The notes under the pieces were generated by a model, which was given only the letters and a program-made list of their open reading frames with translations, had not been told where the DNA came from and searched no databases. This document shows positions 42,416 through 51,493 of a DNA stretch of 64,000 bases, piece after piece. The position numbers and the translations under genes are program-made. Within the stretch, counting starts at the first letter, position 1. The number at the start of each line of letters is the position of its first letter. The DNA is taken from positions 1 through 64,000 of the forward strand of contig JBPCVQ010000308.1 in NCBI GenBank assembly GCA_051010395.1. The letters run 5' to 3'. The DNA is from JANQPX01 sp051010395. GTDB taxonomy: Bacteria > Pseudomonadota > Alphaproteobacteria > Geminicoccales > Geminicoccaceae.

Positions 42416-43822
42416 GTGGACCACAAAACATTTCGGACCTGGGCCCGACGCGCCGCCGACTGGTCTGCCGACTACCTGCAGAGCGTCGCCGAAAGGCCCG
42501 TCCGCGCCCAGGCCAAACCCGGCGACATCGTAGCACAATTGCCGACGGCGCCGCCCGAGCAAGGCGAGGACATGGCCAGCATTTTCGATGACGTCGACAA
42601 GATCCTGATGCCGGGTATGACCCATTGGCAGCATCCGCGCTTCTTCGCTTATTTTCCCGCCAATTCCAGCCCGCCCTCGGTGATCGCGGAATATCTGACC
42701 GCCACCATGGCGGCCCAATGCATGCTCTGGCAAACCTCCCCCGCCGCCACCGAACTCGAAACCCTTACCCTCAACTGGCTGCGCCAGATGCTGAACTTGC
42801 CTGAGTCTTTCCATGGGGTCATTCAGGATAGTGCGTCGTCGGCGACACTCGCTGCGATCCTCACCGGGCGCGAGCATGTGCTTGGTTTCAAGGGCAACCA
42901 GGATGGCCTCGCAGCCCACCCACCGGTCCGTGCTTATTGCTCAGAGCAGGCCCATTCTTCCATCGACAAGGCCATTTGGATCGCCGGCATCGGCCAAGCG
43001 AACCTCGTCAAAGTTGCGACGGCCGGCGGCGATAGCATGGATGCGGAGGCATTGGAGCGCGAGGTCCAAGCCGACCTCGCAGCGGGTCGCCGCCCTGCGG
43101 TGGTGATTGGGACGATCGGCAGTACCAGTGTTGGTGCAATGGACGATCTTCGGGCGATCGGCGAGGTGGCGAGGCGCCACGGCCTTTACTTTCACGTCGA
43201 TGCGGCCTGGGCCGGGAGTGTGCTGATTTGCAAGGAGCACCGTCATCTCATCGACGGCATCGAGCTTGCCGACAGCTTCGTCTTCAACCCGCATAAATGG
43301 CTGCTCACGAATTTCGACTGCACCGCCCATTTCATCAGAGATCCGAAGGCCTTGGTGCAAACCCTTGGCATCCAGCCGGAATACCTGAAGACGGAAGGCG
43401 AGGCCGGCATCAACTACAGCGAATGGTCGGTCCCTCTCGGCCGCCGCTTCCGCGCGCTCAAGCTTTGGTTCGTCATTCGAAGCTACGGCGTTGAACAGCT
43501 ACGGGAAATCATCCGAAACCACATCCGCATGGCCGCCGAACTCGCCGCCAAGATCGACGCCCATCCCGATTTCGAACTCACGACCAAACCATCCCTGTCG
43601 CTCTTCTCTTTCCGCTACACGCCGGCTGGCGCCCCTGCCCTGGACGATCTCAACGCCAAACTGCTCCAGACCATCAACGATGACGGCAGGATCTATCTGA
43701 CGCAGACGCGCCACAAGGGTGACTATGTGATCCGCTTTCAGGTGGGGCAATTATATACAAAGGACGAGGATGTCGATCTGGCTTGGGAGGTAATCTTGGA
43801 GTTGGCAGGCAGACAAGCATAG
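42416..43822 (+). CDS. PLP-dependent group II decarboxylase (aromatic amino acid / glutamate type)
   Basis: 468 residues. FRTWARRAADWSADYLQSV is the helical N-terminus, followed by MTHWQHPRFFAYFPANSSPPS, substrate and cofactor contacts HVDAAWAGS and the PLP Lys in FNPHKWLLTNFDC. The layout matches aromatic-L-amino-acid decarboxylases (tryptophan, tyrosine or DOPA), which make amines. GTG start at 42416 with AGGAGC nine bases upstream. It is probably controlled by the divergent RpiR-type regulator, although that family usually senses sugars. Substrate not known. Confidence 0.92.
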   Translation: MDHKTFRTWARRAADWSADYLQSVAERPVRAQAKPGDIVAQLPTAPPEQGEDMASIFDDVDKILMPGMTHWQHPRFFAYFPANSSPPSVIAEYLTATMAAQCMLWQTSPAATELETLTLNWLRQMLNLPESFHGVIQDSASSATLAAILTGREHVLGFKGNQDGLAAHPPVRAYCSEQAHSSIDKAIWIAGIGQANLVKVATAGGDSMDAEALEREVQADLAAGRRPAVVIGTIGSTSVGAMDDLRAIGEVARRHGLYFHVDAAWAGSVLICKEHRHLIDGIELADSFVFNPHKWLLTNFDCTAHFIRDPKALVQTLGIQPEYLKTEGEAGINYSEWSVPLGRRFRALKLWFVIRSYGVEQLREIIRNHIRMAAELAAKIDAHPDFELTTKPSLSLFSFRYTPAGAPALDDLNAKLLQTINDDGRIYLTQTRHKGDYVIRFQVGQLYTKDEDVDLAWEVILELAGRQA

Positions 43823-43883
43823 CGGTCATTTCAGCTGCTAGGCAACAGTGGGTGCTGGGGAGGTTTTTGAGCTTAAGAATATT

Positions 43884-43899
43884 TTGATTAGAAAATCAA
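43884..43899. promoter_or_regulatory. AT-rich inverted repeat upstream of TIR-KAP gene
   Basis: TTGATT-AGAA-AATCAA at about 80 bp before the start of the TIR-KAP gene, within an unusually AT-rich 150-bp gap. It could be an operator or part of the promoter; no regulator gene is adjacent. Confidence 0.25.
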
Positions 43900-43976
43900 T
43901 TCACTTGTTGCGCGATTCACTTTGAAGCATAAAGAGCACCGCATATGACGCATTTGATATTTGAGGTCTGCTGTAC

Positions 43977-46292
43977 ATGGAGAGCTTTACGCCAAAGCCA
44001 CTGATTCTCGTCAGCTACAGTCATTTCGATGCGGAAGCGAAAGGCTTGATCGCACGGCATCTTCGCGTATTGGGCACCCATTACGAAATTGAAACTTTGG
44101 AAGACAGCCAAATCAGCCTTGGCAACAACTGGTACGAAGAGATTCGATCCAAGTTTGAGATGTGCTCGGTAGCGGTGCTCTTGATCTCCCCCGACTTTAT
44201 CAACTCAAAGCTCTGCACACAGGAGGAAGTTCCCGTTCTGTTGGAACGGCGACGGCGCGATGGTATTATGGTGGTGCCCATCCTTCTGAGACCTTGCGTT
44301 TGGAAGATGATTCCCTGGTTAAACACCATCCAAATGTCGCCAGAAAGTGGAGAGCCATTACTTCAACTCGGGCCTATTGAACAAGAGAACACATTGCGCG
44401 ACATTGCACTTTCAATTCATAATCATTTAAAAAGCCATACCCAAACATCAAATACTAATAAGAAAGGGTACAAAGAAAGAGAATTCAAAATTCAACAAAA
44501 GATAGAAAATCGGAACGCGGACCATACGGCCGATAATCTAATCACGCCCCCTGAACAATCGGACAATCAGTCTACAATAACGAAGAAAGAAACAAACGCC
44601 TATCGCTTAGACGCCGCTGCGACTGTGGATCACCTTGGTCGAAAATGTGTCGCACAGGCATTGGCCCAACTCCTGCGGGAAGTGAGTCAGCACCAAAGTC
44701 AGGAGTTTAGAAAGGCATCCGCAACTAGACGATCAGATCCTGGAGATTTCGCCTTTCTCGCTAACCTGCACGGCCGTTGGGGAGAGGGAAAGAGTTCTGT
44801 TTTGAACTTCCTGAAGGAGGATCTACAGGATGAGAAAAAAGGAAATCCCTGGATCGTCATCGAGATCAACGCCTGGCAGCATGAACGGTTGAATGTTCCT
44901 TGGTGGTCGATTTTGACAGAGCTGTCGCGTCAGGTGCGTCGTCAATACAAGAGAGCACGTAAGCGGGATATCTTCAGATTGTGGCTAGCCGAGGCAATTT
45001 GGCGTGCGCGAAGTCATGTTGCCCCATTGCTCTTCCTCGGAGCAATCTTGTTGTGGGTTGCGTCATTCGCTCTTGGTGAAGCAGCGACTCAAGGCTTCGC
45101 CTTCAAGTCATTTGGCGAAGCTTTTGACAACAGCCCATCCGCAGCTGCCAGATCCAGCAGCGTTTCAAATTGGGCCGCAACCACAGAAGGTATCGTTACA
45201 ACATTGGCGACACTGATGACAGCGGCCACTGTTCTCATTCCTTTCCTTAATGCGATCTTCCTGGGTTCAGCGCGCACGGCCAAGTTGCTTACTGAACTCC
45301 GTGGCGATCCGATGCGACCGATGGTCCAGCACTTCGAGAGGCTGGTTGGTGTGATCGAAGAGCCCGTTGTCTTTTTCATTGATGATTTGGATCGTTGCTC
45401 CGAAAGCTATGTCGTGGACATGTTGCAGACCGTACAGACTCTCTATCGCGGAGCGCCGGTCATCTTTGTAATAGCTGCAGATCGCCAGTGGATCTGTCGC
45501 AGCTACCAGGAGCAATATGCGAAATTTGTGGATGACTATGAAGAACCGGGCCGTCCGCTCGGCCATTTGTTCCTGGAGAAGATCTTCCAGCTTTCCATCC
45601 CCATGCCGGCGATCTCGGTCGTGGCCCAGCGTACCTATTGGGATGCGCTGACGAAGAGGGTGAGAAACGACGACAGGAATGCAAAGGCCGAGAACCGCCA
45701 GCGAGCAGAAGCACTCTTTGAAAGCGCGACTTCAGAGGAGGACGTTCTACAGCAGTTAGAGGACCGAGACTATGAAGATCTAACCCCGGAAGTCAGAGAA
45801 GCGGCTGTCAGAAATCTCCGTCGTTTTGGCCAGGATCTTGAGCATTTCATGCTCGATTACGTAGATCTGGTCGAAGCCAACCCGCGGTCGATGAAGCGCC
45901 TGCTTAATCTTTTCCGCTTCCATAGAGACATCAGGATTCTCGCCGGTGCAAGCTATGATGCGGAGCAGCTTGCCCTTTGGTGTATCATTCAAATGCGCTG
46001 GCCTTTGTTGGCAGAAACTCTCGTGCAGGAGCCGGAACTTGTATCTAAGATGATGTTGGAGAAACCTCCCGCAGGCATACGCGATAGAATTGAAAGCCTT
46101 GCCGATCTCGAAGATGTGAAGCGGGTTCTCGAAGGTAAGAAGAAGGGGCTGGATCAGGCTGGTGTTGTTTTCTCTTGCAGGGTTACACCGGCTAGTGAGA
46201 TAGCCAAAAATATAGAAAGTCCTAGTGAACACGAAGCAGCAGACCGATCTGAGACCGTTTCTGGAAGCAGTTTCCTAATGCACAAGACATGA
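43977..46292 (+). CDS. TIR domain - KAP P-loop NTPase fusion, membrane-anchored
   Basis: 771 residues. Residues 7-150 are a TIR domain: LILVSYSHFDAEAKGLIARHL, then NWYEEIRSKFEMCSVAVLLISPDFINSKLC, where Glu54/55 are at the place of the catalytic Glu of NAD-cleaving TIRs. A polar, Lys/Gln/Asn-rich linker (150-210) follows. The KAP NTPase has Walker A GRWGEGKSS (266-274), helices at about 347-366 and 404-428 inserted between the Walker motifs as is usual for KAP, and Walker B VVFFIDDLDRC (464-474). TIR-NTPase fusions act in anti-phage defence through NAD depletion, and KAP relatives include PifA of plasmid F. No partner gene is seen. The DNA looks richer in AT than its neighbours. Confidence 0.85.
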   Translation: MESFTPKPLILVSYSHFDAEAKGLIARHLRVLGTHYEIETLEDSQISLGNNWYEEIRSKFEMCSVAVLLISPDFINSKLCTQEEVPVLLERRRRDGIMVVPILLRPCVWKMIPWLNTIQMSPESGEPLLQLGPIEQENTLRDIALSIHNHLKSHTQTSNTNKKGYKEREFKIQQKIENRNADHTADNLITPPEQSDNQSTITKKETNAYRLDAAATVDHLGRKCVAQALAQLLREVSQHQSQEFRKASATRRSDPGDFAFLANLHGRWGEGKSSVLNFLKEDLQDEKKGNPWIVIEINAWQHERLNVPWWSILTELSRQVRRQYKRARKRDIFRLWLAEAIWRARSHVAPLLFLGAILLWVASFALGEAATQGFAFKSFGEAFDNSPSAAARSSSVSNWAATTEGIVTTLATLMTAATVLIPFLNAIFLGSARTAKLLTELRGDPMRPMVQHFERLVGVIEEPVVFFIDDLDRCSESYVVDMLQTVQTLYRGAPVIFVIAADRQWICRSYQEQYAKFVDDYEEPGRPLGHLFLEKIFQLSIPMPAISVVAQRTYWDALTKRVRNDDRNAKAENRQRAEALFESATSEEDVLQQLEDRDYEDLTPEVREAAVRNLRRFGQDLEHFMLDYVDLVEANPRSMKRLLNLFRFHRDIRILAGASYDAEQLALWCIIQMRWPLLAETLVQEPELVSKMMLEKPPAGIRDRIESLADLEDVKRVLEGKKKGLDQAGVVFSCRVTPASEIAKNIESPSEHEAADRSETVSGSSFLMHKT

Positions 46293-46336
46293 AACTATAT
46301 CACGCGTCTTCGTAACGGACACTAATCGTCTAGCTA

Positions 46337-46657
46337 TCAAACCACGGCTTCGATATACACTTCCAGCTTTCCGCCACAGGCGAGGCCGACTTCCCAGGCT
46401 TGTTCGTTGGAAACCCCGTAATCCAAGAGCCTGGGCGGCTCGCCCTCCATGACTTCGAGAGCTTCCTTGACCACGGCGCCTTCGATGCAGCCGCCGGAGA
46501 CGGAACCGACCATCTCGCCCTGATCGTTGATGCCGAGCTGGCTGCCGACCGGACGCGGGGACGAGCCCCAGGTGGCGACAACGGTCGCGACGGCGACTTT
46601 GTGGCCGTCGTCCTGCCAGCTCGCCAGCTGCTGCAACACATCGTCATGGTCCATCAT
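46337..46657 (-). CDS. XdhC/CoxI N-terminal domain protein, single-domain
   Basis: 106 residues. QLASWQDDGHKVAVATVVATWGSSPRPVGSQLGINDQGEMVGSVSGGCIEGAVVKEAL is the XdhC/CoxI N-terminal domain, which helps place molybdenum cofactor into xanthine dehydrogenase or CO-dehydrogenase-type enzymes. The usual Rossmann C-terminal half is missing, so it is either a split or stand-alone form; these occur. ATG 46657 is used, but ATG 46654 has better spacing to GAGGAA. Convergent with the TIR-KAP gene. No molybdoenzyme is nearby; moeA is 11 kb away. Confidence 0.82.
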   Translation of the reverse strand: MMDHDDVLQQLASWQDDGHKVAVATVVATWGSSPRPVGSQLGINDQGEMVGSVSGGCIEGAVVKEALEVMEGEPPRLLDYGVSNEQAWEVGLACGGKLEVYIEAVV

Positions 46658-46820
46658 TCATTCCTCGGCGATCGTCAGGCCCGTCCTTCAATATAGGAAT
46701 TCGACGGGTGCAGAACATCCCTAAACACTGAATGTATGCGATGACAAAAATGCCGCTGGTCTTTTTGTCGAAAGTGGTTCTTCTATCTTGGATTGCAGAC
46801 ATCGGATGGGAGGATCGTCG

Positions 46821-47456
46821 ATGGCAGGCAAAGTGATCGTGATCGCACAGCAAAAGGGTGGTGCTGGCAAGACCACCCTCGCTATCCAGCTCGCCATCGC
46901 CTGGCAGCAAGCCGGCAAGAAGGTCGCAATGCTGGATGTCGACCCGCAAGGCAGCCTCAGCGCCTGGCGCAGTCTGCGCGATCGAACGGTCGGCGAGGAC
47001 GCGGGACCGACCATCGATGCCCTCTCCGGTTGGCGCCTCGGCAATCAGTTATCGACGACAGCAAGAAATGCCGACCTGGTAATCGTCGACAGCCCGCCCC
47101 ACGCCGAGACCGACGCCAAGACAGCCATCCGCACCGCCGACCTGATGGTGCTGCCGATCCAACCCACCATGCTCGATCTCTGGGCGATGGAGCCGACGCT
47201 CGCCCTTGCCGAAGCCGAAAAGACCAAAGCGCTCCTGGTCCTGAACCGCACACCGCCGCGCGGCCTTGCAGCCGAGGCCGTGATCGCCGAGGTCAAGAAG
47301 AAAAAATGGCCGCTCGCCCGCACCCGTCTCGGCAACCGCCAGGCCTTCGCCGCCTCGATCAACGAGGGCAAAGGCGTGATCGAAACCGCGCGTAAAAGCG
47401 CCGCCGGCAAAGAAATCGAAGCCCTCGCCAAAGAAATCCTGCGCAGGGTGGTGTGA
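46821..47456 (+). CDS. ParA-family ATPase, orphan
   Basis: 211 residues. The deviant Walker A VIAQQKGGAGKTTLAIQLAIAW is near the start; LDVDPQGSLSAW and VIVDSPPHAETDAKTAIRTADLMVLPIQP give the switch regions. No ParB gene or parS-like site is seen, so it is more likely one of the small orphan ParA proteins that position cellular cargo. ATG 46821 has GGAGG nine bases upstream. The final two codons and the TGA stop (GTGGTGTGA) lie inside a dispersed repeat end. Confidence 0.88.
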   Translation: MAGKVIVIAQQKGGAGKTTLAIQLAIAWQQAGKKVAMLDVDPQGSLSAWRSLRDRTVGEDAGPTIDALSGWRLGNQLSTTARNADLVIVDSPPHAETDAKTAIRTADLMVLPIQPTMLDLWAMEPTLALAEAEKTKALLVLNRTPPRGLAAEAVIAEVKKKKWPLARTRLGNRQAFAASINEGKGVIETARKSAAGKEIEALAKEILRRVV

Positions 47457-47460
47457 CCAC
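47448..47460 (+). repeat. Dispersed palindromic repeat end (copy at 47.4 kb)
   Basis: GTGGTGTGACCAC, then TTCATTTGGTTTTGGCCGCCTTCGAAGAATGAGCC and GGGTATGCGGTCTC. This is one of the best conserved copies over about 75 bp. It provides Val-Val-stop to the ParA gene. No opposite end is recognised before the TIR pseudogene. Confidence 0.75.
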
Positions 47461-47534
47461 TTCATTTGGTTTTGGCCGCCTTCGAAGAATGAGCCTGGAA
47501 CGCCAAGGGTATGCGGTCTCTTGTCGGAATGGTC

Positions 47535-48520
47535 TCAGGTGCCTTTCGCGTCGAACGCACCAACAGCTGGCCTGGGCGCAACGCTTACTGTCGTACAGGC
47601 AGCAGGACTAAAGCGATAGCCAGCCGCCGTCGGCGCGAAAAAGCGAAGCAGAAGATGCCAGGGATAGTAATAGGCACGAAGCAAGGCGATCCCGTAGGAG
47701 ATCCCGACGGCGAGTTGCTCGACATGGGCCTCAAACATCCCCCCCCTTTCAAGCGCGCTTTCGCGCAGGGAGAGTCCGAGGCCGCCGAAGAGGAGCAAAC
47801 GCCCGAGGGCTGCGATGATCACGGCATAGACGAGAGCATGAACCAAGAGGATCGCGCCGACCCGGAGCATGCCAGCCTTAGGCAGTTCTTCGAAAGCTTC
47901 GCGCAGCTGCTTCGGCCGTCATGATCGAAAGCCTCGGCGAGCAGCGTCATGTCATCGGGCGGCGGCGGAACATCGGCATGGCTTCGACCGGTCGCGCGCA
48001 GCATGGCCGCGATCAATCCGTTCCTGGCCACCGTACGAGGATCTTCCAGATCGACGATGGCAACCGGCATCTGGCGAACGTCCGTCAGGTGATCGAACCA
48101 GGCTCGCCAATTCACCTCATTCTGGATCACCAGATTGACGCTCTCGCCGCGCTCCAGATGGCGACATGTCGCATCGTGTGCCTGAAGCCAATTCGGCACC
48201 GCCATGCCCAGGGGTTTCTGATCGCAACTCTTCAGCAGGAGGCCCATTGTGTTGCATCGCCATTCTGTCGAAGATCGACATAGAGCTGCCCTGATCCGAG
48301 GCTGCCGTTGCCGGCAAGCTCAGTCGGTATCGGCGTATCGTCCTGGCGGATGGCGATCAGCTTTGCTTTGAAGCTTATCCATCTGACCGATGACGGTCAT
48401 GCCGGCCTCGAAATGGTCGACGTCGACCAGCACCTCGGCGCCGCTTGCTCGAAGGACGGGGGGCAGGTTTTGATGGACCCAGTCACCTTGCTTGTGGGCA
48501 TAGCTGATAAAGATAGGCAT
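47535..48520 (-). pseudogene. Broken TIR-domain gene with C-terminal membrane region
   Basis: From ATG 48520, MPIFISYAHKQGDWVHQNLPPVLRASGAEVLVDVDHFEAGMTVIGQMDKLQ is the first half of a TIR domain. The frame then closes, but the next frame reads KLIAIRQDDTPIPTELAGNGSLGSGQLYVDLRQNGDATQW, the end of a TIR, so a central piece (about 70 codons by family comparison) is gone. A third shift near 48247 gives GLLLKSCDQ...PNWLQAHDATCRHLERGESVNLVIQNE, and a fourth near 47930 gives RPKQLREAFEELPKAGMLRVGAILLVHALVYAVIIAALG, a hydrophobic helix region. Several independent breaks make it a relic. It is the second TIR locus within 5 kb. Confidence 0.7.
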
Positions 48521-48587
48521 AGCCTGACGCCAACAATCATCATTGCAAATTCGCGGCAACCTAGCGTTTTCAAGCCGAATTGATCAA

Positions 48588-48866
48588 TCACTTTCCGATA
48601 TCAACTCCTCGCCTCATCGCCCGCGCCATCTCCCTCACCACGCCATCCGCGCCATTGGCTTTAAGTTCCAATGCAAGCTTCATAAGGAAGCCAAGCTTCC
48701 CGTCCGGAAATCCATTGCCCACAAACCAGAAGAGATATTCTTCCGGCAGCTCGATCAGGATGCGTCCGCTGAAGCGGCCGAACGGCATTTTCCAGGTGGC
48801 GAGTTTCAGGAGGTCATCCTGATCGAACCCCAGATCCGGGCCTTCGCGCCCCTCAACTTCGCTCAA
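48588..48866 (-). CDS. DUF3820 family protein
   Basis: 92 residues. FDQDDLLKLATWKMPFGRFSGRILIELPEEYLFWFVGNGFPDGKLGFLMKLALELKANGADGVV matches DUF3820 (MPFG..GR...LPE.YL.WF..KGFP.G.LG), a small family of unknown function annotated in some genomes as a quorum-related virulence factor. The start is TTG at 48866, seven bases after the ferrochelatase stop, so they are probably cotranscribed. Length is typical. Confidence 0.82.
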   Translation of the reverse strand: MSEVEGREGPDLGFDQDDLLKLATWKMPFGRFSGRILIELPEEYLFWFVGNGFPDGKLGFLMKLALELKANGADGVVREMARAMRRGVDIGK

Positions 48867-48872
48867 GAACTG

Positions 48873-49976
48873 CTACCCCCGTCCCCCAGAAACCGCGGCA
48901 AGATCCGGGCCAGGCTCCTGCGCCAAGTCCACGCTGTCGGCCGCGCCGACCCAGCCGGAGAGGTTTTGGGTGGCGATGTCGGCTAGGAGGTCGATGTGGT
49001 CGTCATTGGCGTTGAGGCAGGGGATGTAGGTGAAGTGTTCCCCGCCTGCATGTTCGAAGGCTTCGCGGATTTCTTCCTGGATTTCTTCGAGGGTCTCGAC
49101 GCAATCCGCGGAGAAGCCGGGTGCGATGATCGCGAGTTTCTTTTTGCCTTGCCTTGCGAGATCGGCGACGTGCTCCACCGTGTAGGGGCGGAGCCATTCT
49201 TCCTTGCCGAAGAGAGACTGGAAGGCGATTTTCAGCTTGTCTTCGGACCAGCCGAGCTCTTCTCTCAGCAGCCGCGCCGTCTTTTGGCATTGGCAGTGAT
49301 AGGGGTCGCCAGCGAGGAGGTAGCGTTTGGGCACGCCGTGGAAGGAAGTGACCAGGACGTCTGGCTGCCAGTCGATGGTTTCGAGGTGACGGTGGACGGA
49401 ATTGGCCAGCGCTCGGATATAGGCTTGGTGGTCGTGATAGGCGGGAACGGTGCGTATGGCCGGTTGCCAGCGGATGTTCATCAGCGCGCGGAAAGCATGG
49501 TCGCAGGCGGTGCCGGTGGTGGCGGCTGCATATTGAGGGTAGAGCGGGAAGATGACGATGCGCTGGCAGCCTTTATCCTGCAACGCCTTGATTTTGGAGG
49601 CGGTGGTCGGGTTGCCGTAGCGCATGCCCCAATCCACCACGACCTGATCGCCGAATTGCTCCTTGAACCGCGCGCCGAGCTTTTCGGTCTGATCGCGGGT
49701 GATGGTGCGCAGCGGGCTTTCGTTCCTCTCGTGATCCCAGATGCTCTCATAGGCCTCGCCCGAGGAAAACGGCCGCTTGGTGAGGATCACCACGTTCAAG
49801 AGGATCTTCCAGAAGATTGGATTGACCTCGATCACCCGCCGATCAGAGAGGAATTCCTTCAAATAGCGCCGCATATCCCAATAGCCGGTGCTGTCGGGCG
49901 TACCGAGGTTGAGCAGCAGCACGCCGACCTTTTCAGGCAGCACAGGCGGGTGATCGGGCGGCAGAACGGCCATCAT
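48873..49976 (-). CDS. hemH: Ferrochelatase
   Basis: 367 residues. VGVLLLNLGTPDSTGYWDMRRYLKEFLSDRRVIE is the family start; VVDWGMRYGNP, RIVIFPLYPQYAAATTGTA, the catalytic-site VLVTSFHGVPKRYLLAGDPYHCQCQKTARLL and the later GFSADCVETLEEI are present. It inserts Fe2+ into protoporphyrin IX at the membrane, the last step of haem synthesis. ATG 49976 follows GGAGACGAG by a few bases; ATG 49973 is also possible. The frame extends upstream without family support. It is in one unit with the DUF3820 gene. Confidence 0.96.
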   Translation of the reverse strand: MMAVLPPDHPPVLPEKVGVLLLNLGTPDSTGYWDMRRYLKEFLSDRRVIEVNPIFWKILLNVVILTKRPFSSGEAYESIWDHERNESPLRTITRDQTEKLGARFKEQFGDQVVVDWGMRYGNPTTASKIKALQDKGCQRIVIFPLYPQYAAATTGTACDHAFRALMNIRWQPAIRTVPAYHDHQAYIRALANSVHRHLETIDWQPDVLVTSFHGVPKRYLLAGDPYHCQCQKTARLLREELGWSEDKLKIAFQSLFGKEEWLRPYTVEHVADLARQGKKKLAIIAPGFSADCVETLEEIQEEIREAFEHAGGEHFTYIPCLNANDDHIDLLADIATQNLSGWVGAADSVDLAQEPGPDLAAVSGGRG

Positions 49977-50127
49977 CTCGTCTCCAAAACAACCGATGTG
50001 GTTGGGCGCCGACGTGTTACTTACCGTATCCTTGCTGGACTTACGGGGTCGCCGCGCGACTGGATCAGAACCTAGGGCATTGGGCGGCAGGGTCAATCAC
50101 GGGCGCGCCGCATTCGGCTTGCTGACG

Positions 50128-51294
50128 TTACGCCAAGGTAAGGATGGTGGCAGCCGCCGCCTTGGCGCGCGGCACCAGGCTTTCGAGATAGACTGCCTCT
50201 TCCAGCTGATGTCCTTTCTCGCCGATCGGCCCGACGGCGCAAAGAGTAGGAACACCGAGCGCCGAGGTGAAGCCGCTGTCGGCAGCCCCACCGCTATATT
50301 CCTCGCCGACCTCGAAACCGAATGTGCTCGACGCCTGGACATAGTGCTTGAACAGCGTCTGATCGGCAGCCGTCTGTTCAAGCGGCGGAAAGATGACCGG
50401 CGGCCTGATCTCGGCACGCGTCCCCTCAACGTCGGATCGATCGACGATCGCGCGCACCGATGCCTCGATCTTCGGCAGGTCTGGCGCTGAGCGATAGCGG
50501 ATGTCGACGCTTGCTTTGGCAAATGGCGGCACGGTGTTTGCGGACTGTCCACCCTCGATCAAACCGACATTGACGGTGATCCCGCTCTCATAGTTGGTCA
50601 TGGCCTCGAGCGCTTCCACCTTTCGGCAAAGGGCGCGAATGGCGCTCGCCCCCTTGTCGTGAGCTGCGCCTGAATGCGCCGCGATCCCGTGAACCTCAAG
50701 GCTGGTGAACCAGGCTCCCTTTCGCCCGGTGACGATATTGCCGCTGACACGCCCGGGCTCGCTGTTGAACACGGCTGACGCCCCCCTCGCCATGGCTTCG
50801 ATCACAGTTCTCGAACTCGGTGAGCCGATCTCCTCGTCCGAGGTGAAGAGGAGACGTATCGGACGATCATTGCCGCCGAAACGATGAAATGCCTCGGCAA
50901 TGAAGCAGTTCATCACCAAGCCGCATTTCATGTCGGCGACGCCTGGTCCATAGGCTTTGACGCCCTCGATCCTGAATGGCCGCTTCGCAGCTTCGCCCTT
51001 TGGGAAAACCGTGTCTCGATGGCCCATCAGGAGGAAATACCCCTGCCCGTCCCGCATATCTGCGGCCCCAACGCTCGCCGTCAGGCAAAAGCCGGCATTC
51101 GGCCGCGGGATCACCTCGGTCGCGATCCCGCGCTCTTCGAGATGCGCCTTGATCGCCTCGCCGACCGCGTCGACCCCGGCGTGATCATAGGAGCCGGAAT
51201 CGATGTTCACGATCCGCTCCAAGAGATCGGTCATCGCCTGTTGCTGTTCGTCGAGCCAGGCGATCATATCGGCGTGAGCGCTTGAAGACGCCAT
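50128..51294 (-). CDS. M20 family metallopeptidase (carboxypeptidase G2-like)
   Basis: 388 residues. Metal ligands and catalytic residues are seen in order: MGHRDTVFP (His, Asp), GPGVADMKCGL (bridging Asp), FTSDEEIGS (catalytic and metal Glu), NSEPGR and a late EKGHQLEEAVY (His). A dimerisation insert (about 185-295) has HGIAAHSGAAHDKGASAI. The family removes C-terminal Glu or acts on other N-acylated amino acids; substrate unknown. ATG 51294 with GGAG seven bases upstream is chosen over the TTG one codon earlier. Cytoplasmic, single gene. Confidence 0.9.
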   Translation of the reverse strand: MASSSAHADMIAWLDEQQQAMTDLLERIVNIDSGSYDHAGVDAVGEAIKAHLEERGIATEVIPRPNAGFCLTASVGAADMRDGQGYFLLMGHRDTVFPKGEAAKRPFRIEGVKAYGPGVADMKCGLVMNCFIAEAFHRFGGNDRPIRLLFTSDEEIGSPSSRTVIEAMARGASAVFNSEPGRVSGNIVTGRKGAWFTSLEVHGIAAHSGAAHDKGASAIRALCRKVEALEAMTNYESGITVNVGLIEGGQSANTVPPFAKASVDIRYRSAPDLPKIEASVRAIVDRSDVEGTRAEIRPPVIFPPLEQTAADQTLFKHYVQASSTFGFEVGEEYSGGAADSGFTSALGVPTLCAVGPIGEKGHQLEEAVYLESLVPRAKAAAATILTLA

Positions 51295-51493
51295 CAACTG
51301 TCTCCTCGATCCTGCGTTATGAGCGACATTGACGCTGGCTTATCAAAAGGTTGGCCATTGGGAAACAGCAGATCCCGCAACCGATGATCCAGCGCTCTCT
51401 CCGATGCGTCTTTATAAACAGGCATGCGGTCATTTCACCGCAGTGTTCCCTTCGGAACGATGCCGATATTGTGCCATCCGAAGGAGACTGAGA

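Noticed and set aside
48996..50075. 359-codon plus-strand frame
   Set aside because: It is antisense to hemH over its whole length and has no family resemblance; long antisense frames are common in GC-rich genes.
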